The translations under genes and the position numbers were made by a program. The notes beneath the pieces were generated by a model that saw only the letters and a list, made by a program, of their open reading frames with translations, was not told the origin of the DNA and ran no database searches. Below are positions 52,703 to 60,547 of a DNA stretch of 64,000 bases, piece by piece. The DNA comes from Persephonella sp964519345 (lineage in GTDB: Bacteria > Aquificota > Aquificia > Aquificales > Hydrogenothermaceae). The stretch lies in the NCBI GenBank assembly GCA_964519345.1, contig CAZFKX010000020.1, positions 1-64,000 of the forward strand, written 5' to 3'. Every line of letters starts with the position of its first letter. Position 1 is the first letter of the stretch.

Positions 52703-54775
52703 ATGCCCCTGAGGGATTATATAGAGAAAGCTAAAGAAGTTCTTGATAAAAACTGGATGGGTAGCTATACAGTACCTTCAGTTCATCTTTATCCCCACCA
52801 ATGGAATTGGGATTCAGGCTTTATAGCTATAGGATACTCAAGATACAATATGGAAAGAGCTGTAAGAGAGACACTCCATCTGTTTGATGCCCAATGGAAA
52901 AATGGTATGCTCCCCCAGATTGTTTTTAATAAAAAAGCCCTTGGAAGATACTTTCCTGAACCTGATTTCTGGAGAACAGATCTTTCGCCTCATGCGCCTG
53001 AAGATATGCTAACTTCTGGAATTACAATGCCTCCTATTCATGGATACGCAGTACTGAAGATGTACGAAAATGCAAAAGAAAAGGACAGACTTATACCATT
53101 TTTAAAATTTATATACCCTAAACTTATAAAACTGCATGAGTACCTTTATCTTGAGAGAAATCCAGACGATAACGGTCTTATTTATATAAGACATCCCTGG
53201 GAATCTGGAATGGACAACTCACCTATGTGGGATCCAGTACTCGAAAGAATTGATATAGAAAAAGTAAATATCCCAGAGTTTGAAAGAAAAGATAATAAAA
53301 TAATAGACCCAGAACAGAGACCAAAAGATATTGATTATAAAAGATATATATATCTTGTAGATATATTTAGGAAAAATAGATATGATGAGAAAAAAATATT
53401 TGAAGAGTGTCCTTTCATAGTGATAGACCCTCTTTTCAACTCAATTCTGTGTGCATCAAATGAAGCACTTGTCCAGATAGCAGACATAATAAAAGAGGAT
53501 TATAAAAAGCCTGAAGAGTGGTTCTTAATGACAGCAAGAGCCGTAAGAGACAATCTTTTCAGTAGTGAAAAAAAGATATTCTTCGCATATGATTATATAC
53601 AGAAGGAGCTTATAGAGATTGAAACAGCTGCAGGATTTATGCCTTTATTTGGTGGTATAGCATCAACACAGCAAGCATTAAAAATATATGAACATCTTGA
53701 TTCCCTTAGTTTCTGCAGACTCGGTGAGAAAAACTGTTTTGCCATCCCAAATTATGACAAAAGGAAGAAAGATTTCAGTCCACATAATTACTGGCGAGGA
53801 CCCGTATGGATAAATATAAACTGGATGCTTTATCAGGGACTTTTAAGATATAAATTCAAACAGAAGGCAGAACACCTTGAGATTACAATTATGGAACTTC
53901 CTATGAGATTTGGATTTTACGAGTATTTTGATTCCTTTACAGGAAAAGGTTACGGAACAAAAGATTTTTCATGGACAGCAGCCTTATTCATAGATCTTGC
54001 CTACGATATGTATGAAAAAAATGAAAAAAAATGGGAAACCAGGAGTTTTGGAAAGGCTATTATACTAAATACAAATGGCGAACATCTACCTGTTGAAGAT
54101 GAAGAAGAGATAAAAAAGGATTTTTTCTGCCTAACAGGAAAGATTATAGATAAATACACAAGAAATGGAACTGTAAATTACGATGCTATAAGATTATCTC
54201 CAGAGTACAAACTGCTTCAGAACACTATCTCAAAATTTGCAAATAAAGATATTCTTAAGTTCAGATCTAAAGAAGAAGAAATTGCATTCTGGATAAATCT
54301 TTACAACATGCTTGTTATTGATGCAATAATAAAACTGAATATACAGGGTTCAGTAAAAGAGATAGAAGGTTTTTTTACTGACATAAAGTACAGAATCAAC
54401 GGTAAGGATTATTCACTTGACGATATAAGAGAAATCCTTAGGAAATTTAATGATAAAAGAGTCCCGTTTGCACTTGTAAAAGGAACAAACTCGTCACCTC
54501 CATTAAGACTTTTTACAAAGAAGAACCTAAATAGCAAACTTGATGCGTCAGCAAGGGATTTTATTAGAAGTCCGGAAGTTATAATACTTCCTGAAGAAAA
54601 AAGAGTCCTCATATCGGAGCTTTTCAGATGGAATGAACATTACTTTAAAGATAAGGAAGATATAATTAAATTCATCAAAAAATATGTAAAAGATGACGCT
54701 AAAAGAGAGTTTTTGGAAAAAGAAGATGATATAGAGATCAGGTACCTTCTGTATGACTGGACTTTAAACAGCTAA
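52703..54775 (+). CDS. GH63-like glycoside hydrolase fused to a DUF547 domain
   Basis: A 690 aa protein. Residues 1 to about 445 form an (alpha/alpha)6 domain resembling GH63 mannosylglycerate/glucosylglycerate hydrolases: YPHQWNWDSGFIAIG, HPWESGMDNSPMWDP (Asp171, likely general acid), NYWRGPVWINI and FYEYFDSFTGKGYG (Glu407, likely base). From about 460 to 690 it matches DUF547 (AFWINLYNMLVIDAI, YSLDDIREILR, PFALVKGTNSSPPLR). The His and Cys usually seen in the last motif are replaced. It lies between purM and purN, 13 bases after purM. Substrate is inferred, not shown. Confidence 0.78.
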   Translation: MPLRDYIEKAKEVLDKNWMGSYTVPSVHLYPHQWNWDSGFIAIGYSRYNMERAVRETLHLFDAQWKNGMLPQIVFNKKALGRYFPEPDFWRTDLSPHAPEDMLTSGITMPPIHGYAVLKMYENAKEKDRLIPFLKFIYPKLIKLHEYLYLERNPDDNGLIYIRHPWESGMDNSPMWDPVLERIDIEKVNIPEFERKDNKIIDPEQRPKDIDYKRYIYLVDIFRKNRYDEKKIFEECPFIVIDPLFNSILCASNEALVQIADIIKEDYKKPEEWFLMTARAVRDNLFSSEKKIFFAYDYIQKELIEIETAAGFMPLFGGIASTQQALKIYEHLDSLSFCRLGEKNCFAIPNYDKRKKDFSPHNYWRGPVWININWMLYQGLLRYKFKQKAEHLEITIMELPMRFGFYEYFDSFTGKGYGTKDFSWTAALFIDLAYDMYEKNEKKWETRSFGKAIILNTNGEHLPVEDEEEIKKDFFCLTGKIIDKYTRNGTVNYDAIRLSPEYKLLQNTISKFANKDILKFRSKEEEIAFWINLYNMLVIDAIIKLNIQGSVKEIEGFFTDIKYRINGKDYSLDDIREILRKFNDKRVPFALVKGTNSSPPLRLFTKKNLNSKLDASARDFIRSPEVIILPEEKRVLISELFRWNEHYFKDKEDIIKFIKKYVKDDAKREFLEKEDDIEIRYLLYDWTLNS

Positions 54776-54811
54776 CGTTATGTTATAATTAACAAAAAAT
54801 AAAGGTTTTCT

Positions 54812-55459
54812 ATGAATATAGTAGTACTTATCTCTGGAAGAGGAACAAACTTAGAAGCTATAATTAAAGGGATAGAATCCAAAAAAATAAAAGGAAACAT
54901 ATCTCTCGTTTTGTCAAATAAAAAAGAAGCTCACGGCCTTAAGATAGCTGAAAAATATGGTATTAAAACGAAGTTTTTAGATCCTTCCCTTTATAAAACG
55001 AGAGATGAATATGATTTTAAACTCGCTGAGATAATAAAAAAGGAAAATCCAGATCTTGTCGTACTTGCAGGGTATATGAGAATTCTTACAGATCATTTTA
55101 TAAATTCCTTTGAAAACAGAATAATAAATATACATCCTTCCCTCATACCAGCTTTTCAAGGATTAAAAGCCCAAAAACAAGCCTTAGAGTATGGATCCAG
55201 ATTCACAGGCTGTACAGTGCATTTTGTAACGAAAGATCTTGACAACGGACCTATAATAGTTCAGGCTGTTGTTCCTATCCTTCCAGAAGATAATGAAAAA
55301 ACACTATCAGACAGAATACTCCAGTACGAACACAAAATATATCCTCAGGCTATTAAATGGATATCTGAAGGAAGGGTTTTAATAAAAAACAGACATGTTA
55401 TTGTAAAGGATGCAAAATACGGAAGCTTACCTGTAAATCCAGACCTCGAAGACTTTTAA
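54812..55459 (+). CDS. purN: Phosphoribosylglycinamide formyltransferase
   Basis: GAR transformylase using 10-formyl-THF, 215 aa. VLISGRGTNLEAII at the start, INIHPSLIPAFQG (Asn-His) and GCTVHFVTKDLDNGPIIVQ (with the Asp) supply the catalytic Asn-His-Asp set. A TATAAT element in the 36-base gap (54783-54788 region) may give it its own promoter. It abuts the convergent cytochrome gene with no space between the stops. Confidence 0.96.
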   Translation: MNIVVLISGRGTNLEAIIKGIESKKIKGNISLVLSNKKEAHGLKIAEKYGIKTKFLDPSLYKTRDEYDFKLAEIIKKENPDLVVLAGYMRILTDHFINSFENRIINIHPSLIPAFQGLKAQKQALEYGSRFTGCTVHFVTKDLDNGPIIVQAVVPILPEDNEKTLSDRILQYEHKIYPQAIKWISEGRVLIKNRHVIVKDAKYGSLPVNPDLEDF

Positions 55460-56131
55460 TTACTTTTTATGACACGTTAGACAAAGCTGACTGTAATCAT
55501 TGGTAATTCTTAAAAATAAAGGCTGTCCATTATGTGGATCGTGACATGTTGGACATTCAACTTTCCCATTGAAGAGCTTAAGATTAGGCCACCCTCTTAC
55601 AGGATCAGGAGGAGTATTGAAATCTGGATCCTGTGTAGGAGTGGGATATGTTATTGATATGGGATGGTCATCCATAAGATTTGCACCTATTCTCCACAAT
55701 CTCCTTGGATATATACCGTCTCCTGTATTATGACACTGATTACAGTTTGGAAACGAGTTAATATCTGGAACACCTCCTGGACCTGGAGCATTTCTCAAAG
55801 TATGAGTATCTGTTGAATTAACAGCACTTGCATCTCCCTCTGCAGATACGCCGTCATGACAGGAAAGACATGCAAGGGATGGCGGGTTTGGAACAGAATC
55901 AATTGTTCCATCAATTGTTGGACTTGAGTACATTGTGAAAGCTGTCATATCAGTTATATTTCTATTCCACAGAGGTGTTACAGCATCATTTGCATAATGA
56001 GGCGTATGACAGAACACACACGGCTCATCAGTAGTTGCAGTGCTGAGATCATGTTTAGATCCCACCAGACCTGCAACAGCAAATCCACCTGTTGTCAAAG
56101 CAATTGCTAAACTTAATCTCAGTTTCTTCAT
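55460..56131 (-). CDS. Exported pentaheme c-type cytochrome
   Basis: A 223 aa protein with a signal peptide (about residues 1-20) and five CxxCH heme sites: CVFCH, CLSCH, CNQCH, CPTCH and CLTCH (C-terminal). Spaced His residues could be the second ligands. It resembles paired-CxxCH cytochromes of respiratory electron transfer chains; the partner is unknown. ATG 56131 is chosen because it starts a clean signal peptide (KKLRLSLAIALTTGGFAVA); no ribosome site is seen. It is transcribed alone. Confidence 0.88.
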   Translation of the reverse strand: MKKLRLSLAIALTTGGFAVAGLVGSKHDLSTATTDEPCVFCHTPHYANDAVTPLWNRNITDMTAFTMYSSPTIDGTIDSVPNPPSLACLSCHDGVSAEGDASAVNSTDTHTLRNAPGPGGVPDINSFPNCNQCHNTGDGIYPRRLWRIGANLMDDHPISITYPTPTQDPDFNTPPDPVRGWPNLKLFNGKVECPTCHDPHNGQPLFLRITNDYSQLCLTCHKK

Positions 56132-56277
56132 AATAAAAACACAAAATTTAATTATAATAACAGTTATAAATTTAATAACTTTTATCTTTTTTGTAAATAC
56201 CAAAAAGATCTAAATACTTGAATTAATAATCAAAAATCAGTAGTTTAATAAGGAAAATTAATATATAGAGGGAAAAG

Positions 56278-56661
56278 ATGAACATAGTATTGTCTTTAAT
56301 TTTTCCAATTTTGATGATATACGTTTCACAGGCAGCACAGATAGAAGTTATAGATATGAAGTTCTCAAGAGATATTGAAGACAGAATACCTGTCGATGTC
56401 TCTGAGGTATTCCCTCCAGATATTGGCAGGGTTTACTGCTGGACAAAAATAAAGGCAGATTCAGTACCAACGAAGATATACCATGTATGGTATTTTAAGA
56501 ACAGAGAGATGGCAAGGATCGAACTTGATATACAGTATCCTGTTTTCAGAACTTGGAGTTATAAGACCATTCTCCCACAATGGATAGGAGAATGGAAGGT
56601 TGTTGTACAGGATGAAAATGGAAACGAAATATATGAAAAATCCTTTGAGATAAAACAGTAA
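56278..56661 (+). CDS. Exported DUF2914 protein
   Basis: A 127 aa protein with a signal peptide (about residues 1-20) followed by a beta-rich DUF2914-type domain: GRVYCWTKIKADSVPTKIYHVWYFKNREMARIELDI (in pieces) and WIGEWKVVVQDENGNEIYEKSFEI. Function is unknown; it is probably periplasmic. AGAGGG precedes the ATG. Its TAA shares the A with the start of the Lon-like gene, so the two are translationally coupled. Confidence 0.8.
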   Translation: MNIVLSLIFPILMIYVSQAAQIEVIDMKFSRDIEDRIPVDVSEVFPPDIGRVYCWTKIKADSVPTKIYHVWYFKNREMARIELDIQYPVFRTWSYKTILPQWIGEWKVVVQDENGNEIYEKSFEIKQ

Positions 56662-58979
56662 TGGCTGTAAAACATTTGAATGCTGATCAGATAAGGATAG
56701 ATATATCATTAAAAGAAGGGACACAGAATATAAAACCTGAAACTTTATTTCCTGGACAGGAAAGGGTTGAGAAAGCTTTCAATGTAGGCCTTTCTACAGA
56801 AAAAGAGGGTTACAACATATATGTTGCCGGACCTGAAGGCATAGGAAAGGTTACATACTCACTTCATAAAATAAAAAATATATCAAAACAGAAAAAAACG
56901 CCAGAAGATATATGTTATTACAATAACTTTGAAGAACCATACAGACCAAAATACCTTCTGCTACCTGCAGGTTATGGAAAAAAACTCTCAAGGGACTTAG
57001 ACAGAAGCATAGATACACTAAAAGAAGCTGTAGTCAAACAGTTTGAGAGCAAAGAGTTTGAAGATGAAAAGGTAAAACTAATAAAAAATGCAGAAGAAAA
57101 AAGGAAAAATATACTTGAACAGCTAAAAAAAGAAGCAGAAAGCTATGGACTGGCAATGGTTATAACACCTGCAGGCATACAGTTACTACCTATTGTTCAA
57201 GGAAAAGTATCTCCAGAATTCCTGAAAATACCAGAAATAAAAACAGAATTTGAGAAAAAGGTTGAACTTTTTGATGAAACCTTCAGAAAATATCTTAGAG
57301 AGCTTAGAGACGTTGAACACACACTTATTGATAGTCTTAATGAACTGAAAAAGAAAGTATCAGAGTATATAGTAGAAAATGTTTTTTACAGAATTGAAGA
57401 GAAATACAAGGATATTAAGCAGGCATTAATCTTTATAAGATATATAAAAGAAAAAATAGCTGAAAGAATAGATCTGTTTATAAGGTGGAAGATACTTGAA
57501 GGGGATTTCTTTCTCCAGAGAACTGTTGAAAGAGAGTTTAACCTTTTCAGATTAAATGTTATAGTTGACAACTCAAAAACTGAAGGAGCACCATACAAAT
57601 ACGAAGAAATACCAACATTCAAAACGGTATTTGGTCATATAGCATACAAGGCAGAAATGGGAATTCTTTATGCTGACCATATGAGCATAACAGCAGGAAG
57701 CCTTCTAAAAGTTAGAGGTGGATACCTTTTACTAAGAGCTGTGGATATTATAAAAAATCCCTTTTTATGGGAAGCTTTAAAAAGGAGTATTTTACACAAG
57801 AAGGTCTATATATCCCAGCACTTAGTTGAAGAGGTATTTCCATTTCAAGTTGGCATATTTCCGGAGCCTGTCCCTTTCGATGTAACAATTATACTAGTTG
57901 GGGATAATAAACTGTACAACTTGCTCTCTATTTATGATTTTGAGTTTAACAGACTGTTCAAGGTAAAAGCCGAATTTGATCCTGTCATAAAACTTACGGA
58001 AGAAGTTATACAATCTTTCCCGAGAATAGTAAAAAAGATTGTAACAGAAGAGAAGATGAAAGATCTTACAGCAGATGCTCTTTCTGAACTCCTTAGGTAT
58101 AGTATTCAGCTTTCGGGAAACAGGAAAAGAATAAACGTTGTTTTTTCACACATCAACGATATTGTAAGAGAAGCCGATTCAAGATCAGATGGAGATCTTA
58201 TAACAGGAAAAGATATAAAACTTACAATAAAAGAAAAGATATTCAGAGAGAATCTTGTTGAGGAAAAGATAAGAGAACTTTTTAAAGAAGGAATACTTAT
58301 AATAGACATAGAAGGTAAAAAGGTAGGTCAGGTAAACGGTCTAACAGTCTATGATCTTGGGAATTTCAGATTTGGAAAACCAAGCAGAATAACAGCAAGT
58401 TCATATATAGGAGAAAAGGGTATAATATCTATAGAAAGAGAGGTTGAGCTCAGTGGTCCTATTTATGACAAAGGTGTACTTATTCTATCAGGATATATTG
58501 GTAGTAGATACGGAAAAGACACACCGTTAACACTTTCCTGCAGTATAACTTTTGAACAGTCTTATGGTGAAGTTGAAGGAGATAGTGCATCTGCTGCAGA
58601 ACTTATAGCCGTTCTTTCAAGTATAGGTGATATCCAGATAAGGCAGGATTTAGCGATAACAGGATCCATAGATCAACATGGAAATATACAGCCAGTTGGC
58701 GGTATAAAGGAAAAAGTGGAAGGTTTTTATAGGGTATGTAAAATCATTGGACTTACAGGCGAACAGGGGGTTATAGTTCCATCAAGAAATATTGACAACA
58801 TAATACTTGACGACGATGTTATTAAAAGTATAGAGAAAGGAGAATTTCATATATACACCGTTGACCATATTGATGATGTAATCCAGCTAACATCAGGAAT
58901 GAAACCTCTTGAGTTTCATCAGAAGGTTAAAGAAGAACTTATACAGTTTTATGAAAAGGTCTCAAAAGGAAAGAAATAG
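56661..58979 (+). CDS. Lon-like protease with AAA_32-type ATPase domain
   Basis: A 772 aa protein of the Lon-related family with an AAA_32-type front half (LonB/YcbZ-like). The P-loop-like GPEGIGK (57-63) ends in Val64 instead of Ser/Thr, so ATP use is doubtful. A large insert with coiled coil (about 120-260) follows. The C-terminal Lon protease domain (about 575-760) has Ser642 in EGDSASAAE and the Lys685 region of GGIKEKVEG, the expected Ser-Lys dyad. Targets are unknown. It ends two bases before the convergent wzz-like gene. Confidence 0.87.
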   Translation: MAVKHLNADQIRIDISLKEGTQNIKPETLFPGQERVEKAFNVGLSTEKEGYNIYVAGPEGIGKVTYSLHKIKNISKQKKTPEDICYYNNFEEPYRPKYLLLPAGYGKKLSRDLDRSIDTLKEAVVKQFESKEFEDEKVKLIKNAEEKRKNILEQLKKEAESYGLAMVITPAGIQLLPIVQGKVSPEFLKIPEIKTEFEKKVELFDETFRKYLRELRDVEHTLIDSLNELKKKVSEYIVENVFYRIEEKYKDIKQALIFIRYIKEKIAERIDLFIRWKILEGDFFLQRTVEREFNLFRLNVIVDNSKTEGAPYKYEEIPTFKTVFGHIAYKAEMGILYADHMSITAGSLLKVRGGYLLLRAVDIIKNPFLWEALKRSILHKKVYISQHLVEEVFPFQVGIFPEPVPFDVTIILVGDNKLYNLLSIYDFEFNRLFKVKAEFDPVIKLTEEVIQSFPRIVKKIVTEEKMKDLTADALSELLRYSIQLSGNRKRINVVFSHINDIVREADSRSDGDLITGKDIKLTIKEKIFRENLVEEKIRELFKEGILIIDIEGKKVGQVNGLTVYDLGNFRFGKPSRITASSYIGEKGIISIEREVELSGPIYDKGVLILSGYIGSRYGKDTPLTLSCSITFEQSYGEVEGDSASAAELIAVLSSIGDIQIRQDLAITGSIDQHGNIQPVGGIKEKVEGFYRVCKIIGLTGEQGVIVPSRNIDNIILDDDVIKSIEKGEFHIYTVDHIDDVIQLTSGMKPLEFHQKVKEELIQFYEKVSKGKK

Positions 58980-58981
58980 TA

Positions 58982-59848
58982 CTATAATGATTCTCTTCTA
59001 TTTCTTTTCGCATTTTCAATCCATTCTACAAAAAATACCAAAAAGATACCCAAAAATAAACCTGAAACAAGAGAAACAGCCAGAATTAGAGTTTTTTTAG
59101 GTTTAGACGGTTTTTCTGGAACTACAGGATTAACAGCAATTTCATAGCCTCTTAAAAGCTTTAACTGATTTTCAAGATTTTTAACCCGCTCTTTCAATGA
59201 TAGTATAGATCTGTCCATATCAACAGGATTAAACCCAATATCTCTAATTTTTCCCCTTTTAAGATCCTCTACTATACGATCCTTTACAGATTCTATCTCT
59301 TTTATTTTTTTATTGGTTTCATTTATTAAAAATCTTAGGGTTTCTCTTTTAAGACGTATTCTTTCTTTAACAAATCTATTATTATTAAGATATTCAAGTA
59401 AGGAAATACCCAGTTTCTCTATAATAATAGGATCATAAACATTGAGTGTTATTTTTACGATATTTTTATTTTTCTTTATTTCAGATGCGGATATAGAGTC
59501 TATCTTCATAACATCTTCCTCGGAAATACTCAATAGATTAGACACCTCTGCATAACGATTTTCCTTTCTGAGATTTTCCAGATTTTGAATAATATCTCTT
59601 GTTTCCGGAGGAGATGTTAATCCTTTTGGTAGCTTTACAATAAACTCTGTTTTATAAACAGGTTTAGCTAAAAAAAGATACACTATAGAAAGCAAAATAA
59701 AGGAGAACATTACAGAAACAAGCAGTTTATATCTTCTTTTTAGAGTCAACCATAATTCATATAGATCTATCTCATCTTCTTCATAATAAACAACCCTTTC
59801 AGCAATATCTTTCTGTTCTATTCTTTGAATGTTTTTATCTTTTTCCAT
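58982..59848 (-). CDS. Wzz-type polysaccharide chain-length protein
   Basis: Inner-membrane protein of 288 aa. A cytoplasmic N-terminus with DEIDLYELWLTLKRRYK leads into membrane helix 1 (about residues 43-62), a periplasmic helical domain with coiled coil, a PxxP-like segment (VVPEKPSKPKKT) and membrane helix 2 (about 250-272). This is the Wzz/PCP layout that controls O-antigen or exopolysaccharide length. It has no tyrosine-kinase domain. It is transcribed away from the putative origin. Confidence 0.85.
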   Translation of the reverse strand: MEKDKNIQRIEQKDIAERVVYYEEDEIDLYELWLTLKRRYKLLVSVMFSFILLSIVYLFLAKPVYKTEFIVKLPKGLTSPPETRDIIQNLENLRKENRYAEVSNLLSISEEDVMKIDSISASEIKKNKNIVKITLNVYDPIIIEKLGISLLEYLNNNRFVKERIRLKRETLRFLINETNKKIKEIESVKDRIVEDLKRGKIRDIGFNPVDMDRSILSLKERVKNLENQLKLLRGYEIAVNPVVPEKPSKPKKTLILAVSLVSGLFLGIFLVFFVEWIENAKRNRRESL

Positions 59849-59900
59849 TTTTTCTCTTAATTCTTTATTTTTATTTTTTATATTTTAACAGATAAAAGAA

Positions 59901-59918
59901 TAATAAAAATAATAATAG
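59901..59918. other. DnaA-trio run (candidate basal unwinding element)
   Basis: Reading away from the overlapping DnaA boxes at 59921-59937, six consecutive triplets fit the DnaA-trio rule 3'-[G/A]A[T/A]-5' on the plus strand (GAT, AAT, AAT, AAA, AAT, AAT), with a GC dinucleotide between the first trio and the box. This is the arrangement described for bacterial basal unwinding systems. Confidence 0.65.
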
Positions 59919-59928
59919 GCTGTGGATA

Positions 59929-60252
59929 TGTGGATAACTGAAAAATTTGTATATTTTTCAGTTACTTACAAGTGTGTAAAAATGTGGATAACCTGTGGAT
60001 AGCCTGTGGATAACTTAAAATTGAAAAAATCCTTTATTTAGAACACTTACGATTCTTAAAAATGCAAAAGTACTGATTTTAAAGGCTGAAAACCTGTGGA
60101 TAACTTTTTTGAACCTGCCGAGTTATCCACAGGTTTTTTTGAGTTGTCCACAATTTTGGTCAAGTTATCCACAGAAAAATTGGAGTTATCCACAACTTAT
60201 CCACAATCAATTGTGGATAACTGAAAAAGTTTTTATATACCAGTTACTTATA
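59929..60252. repeat. Pair of imperfect direct repeats inside the origin
   Basis: Copies at 59929-59970 and 60212-60252. Their first 17 bases (a DnaA box plus CTGAAAAA) are identical, as is a CAGTTACTTA segment near the end; the middle is AT-rich and differs. In the first copy AACTGAAAAAT (59936-59946) and ATTTTTCAGTT (59953-59963) form a perfect 11-base inverted repeat. Confidence 0.6.
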
Positions 60253-60262
60253 TTGTGGACAA

Positions 60263-60547
60263 CTTTTTTAGTGAACTACCCCCTGCTAAAGTGAGGAAGA
60301 TAAAAATTGCCAGAATGCTTTCCATTTATCGTTTTCATATTATGATTGGCGTTTGGCTTTAAATACCTATTAAAATAAAAAACCATACTGATAGGATTTT
60401 GAAAGTGTAAACACTATAAGAACTTACCTGCGAACTATGTGAAACTGGAGTCAGTTGAGAGGGAATCCACGTAAGCTGTACATTATTGAAGCTGGGTCTT
60501 ACTAAGTGTATTATAAGATTCTATATATTAATCTTTAAGAGGTTATT
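60263..60547. other. Gene-free stretch with a possible IS200/IS605 relic
   Basis: No complete gene is seen between the origin and the UbiD gene. A GTGAACTACCCC...CTAAAG...GAGG element at about 60270-60297 resembles the stem found at the right ends of IS200/IS605 elements, with its stem decayed. A short open stretch near 60405-60475 (residues NYVKLESVEREST) could be the tail of a lost TnpB, but this is weak. AT-rich sequence at 60510-60535 with TATAAG may hold the UbiD promoter. Confidence 0.3.

Larger units (their letters stand above)
59849..60262. other. oriC: Putative chromosomal origin oriC with 13 DnaA boxes
   Basis: The only large gene-free stretch in the window. Nine exact DnaA boxes (TGTGGATAA or its complement) start at 59929, 59983, 60005, 60095, 60123, 60165, 60186, 60197 and 60212. 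Four one-mismatch boxes start at 59921, 59994, 60144 and 60254. Orientation is plus for the first six, minus for the next five, then plus for two. An AT-rich flank lies on the left (59849-59918) and another at 60222-60253. Long T and A tracts separate the boxes. dnaA itself is not adjacent. Confidence 0.9.

Noticed and set aside
60109..60294. 61-residue open frame inside the origin with repeated S/N-Y-P-Q motifs
   Set aside because: The repeats are simply translations of successive TTATCCACA DnaA boxes; there is no ribosome site and no protein-like character otherwise.
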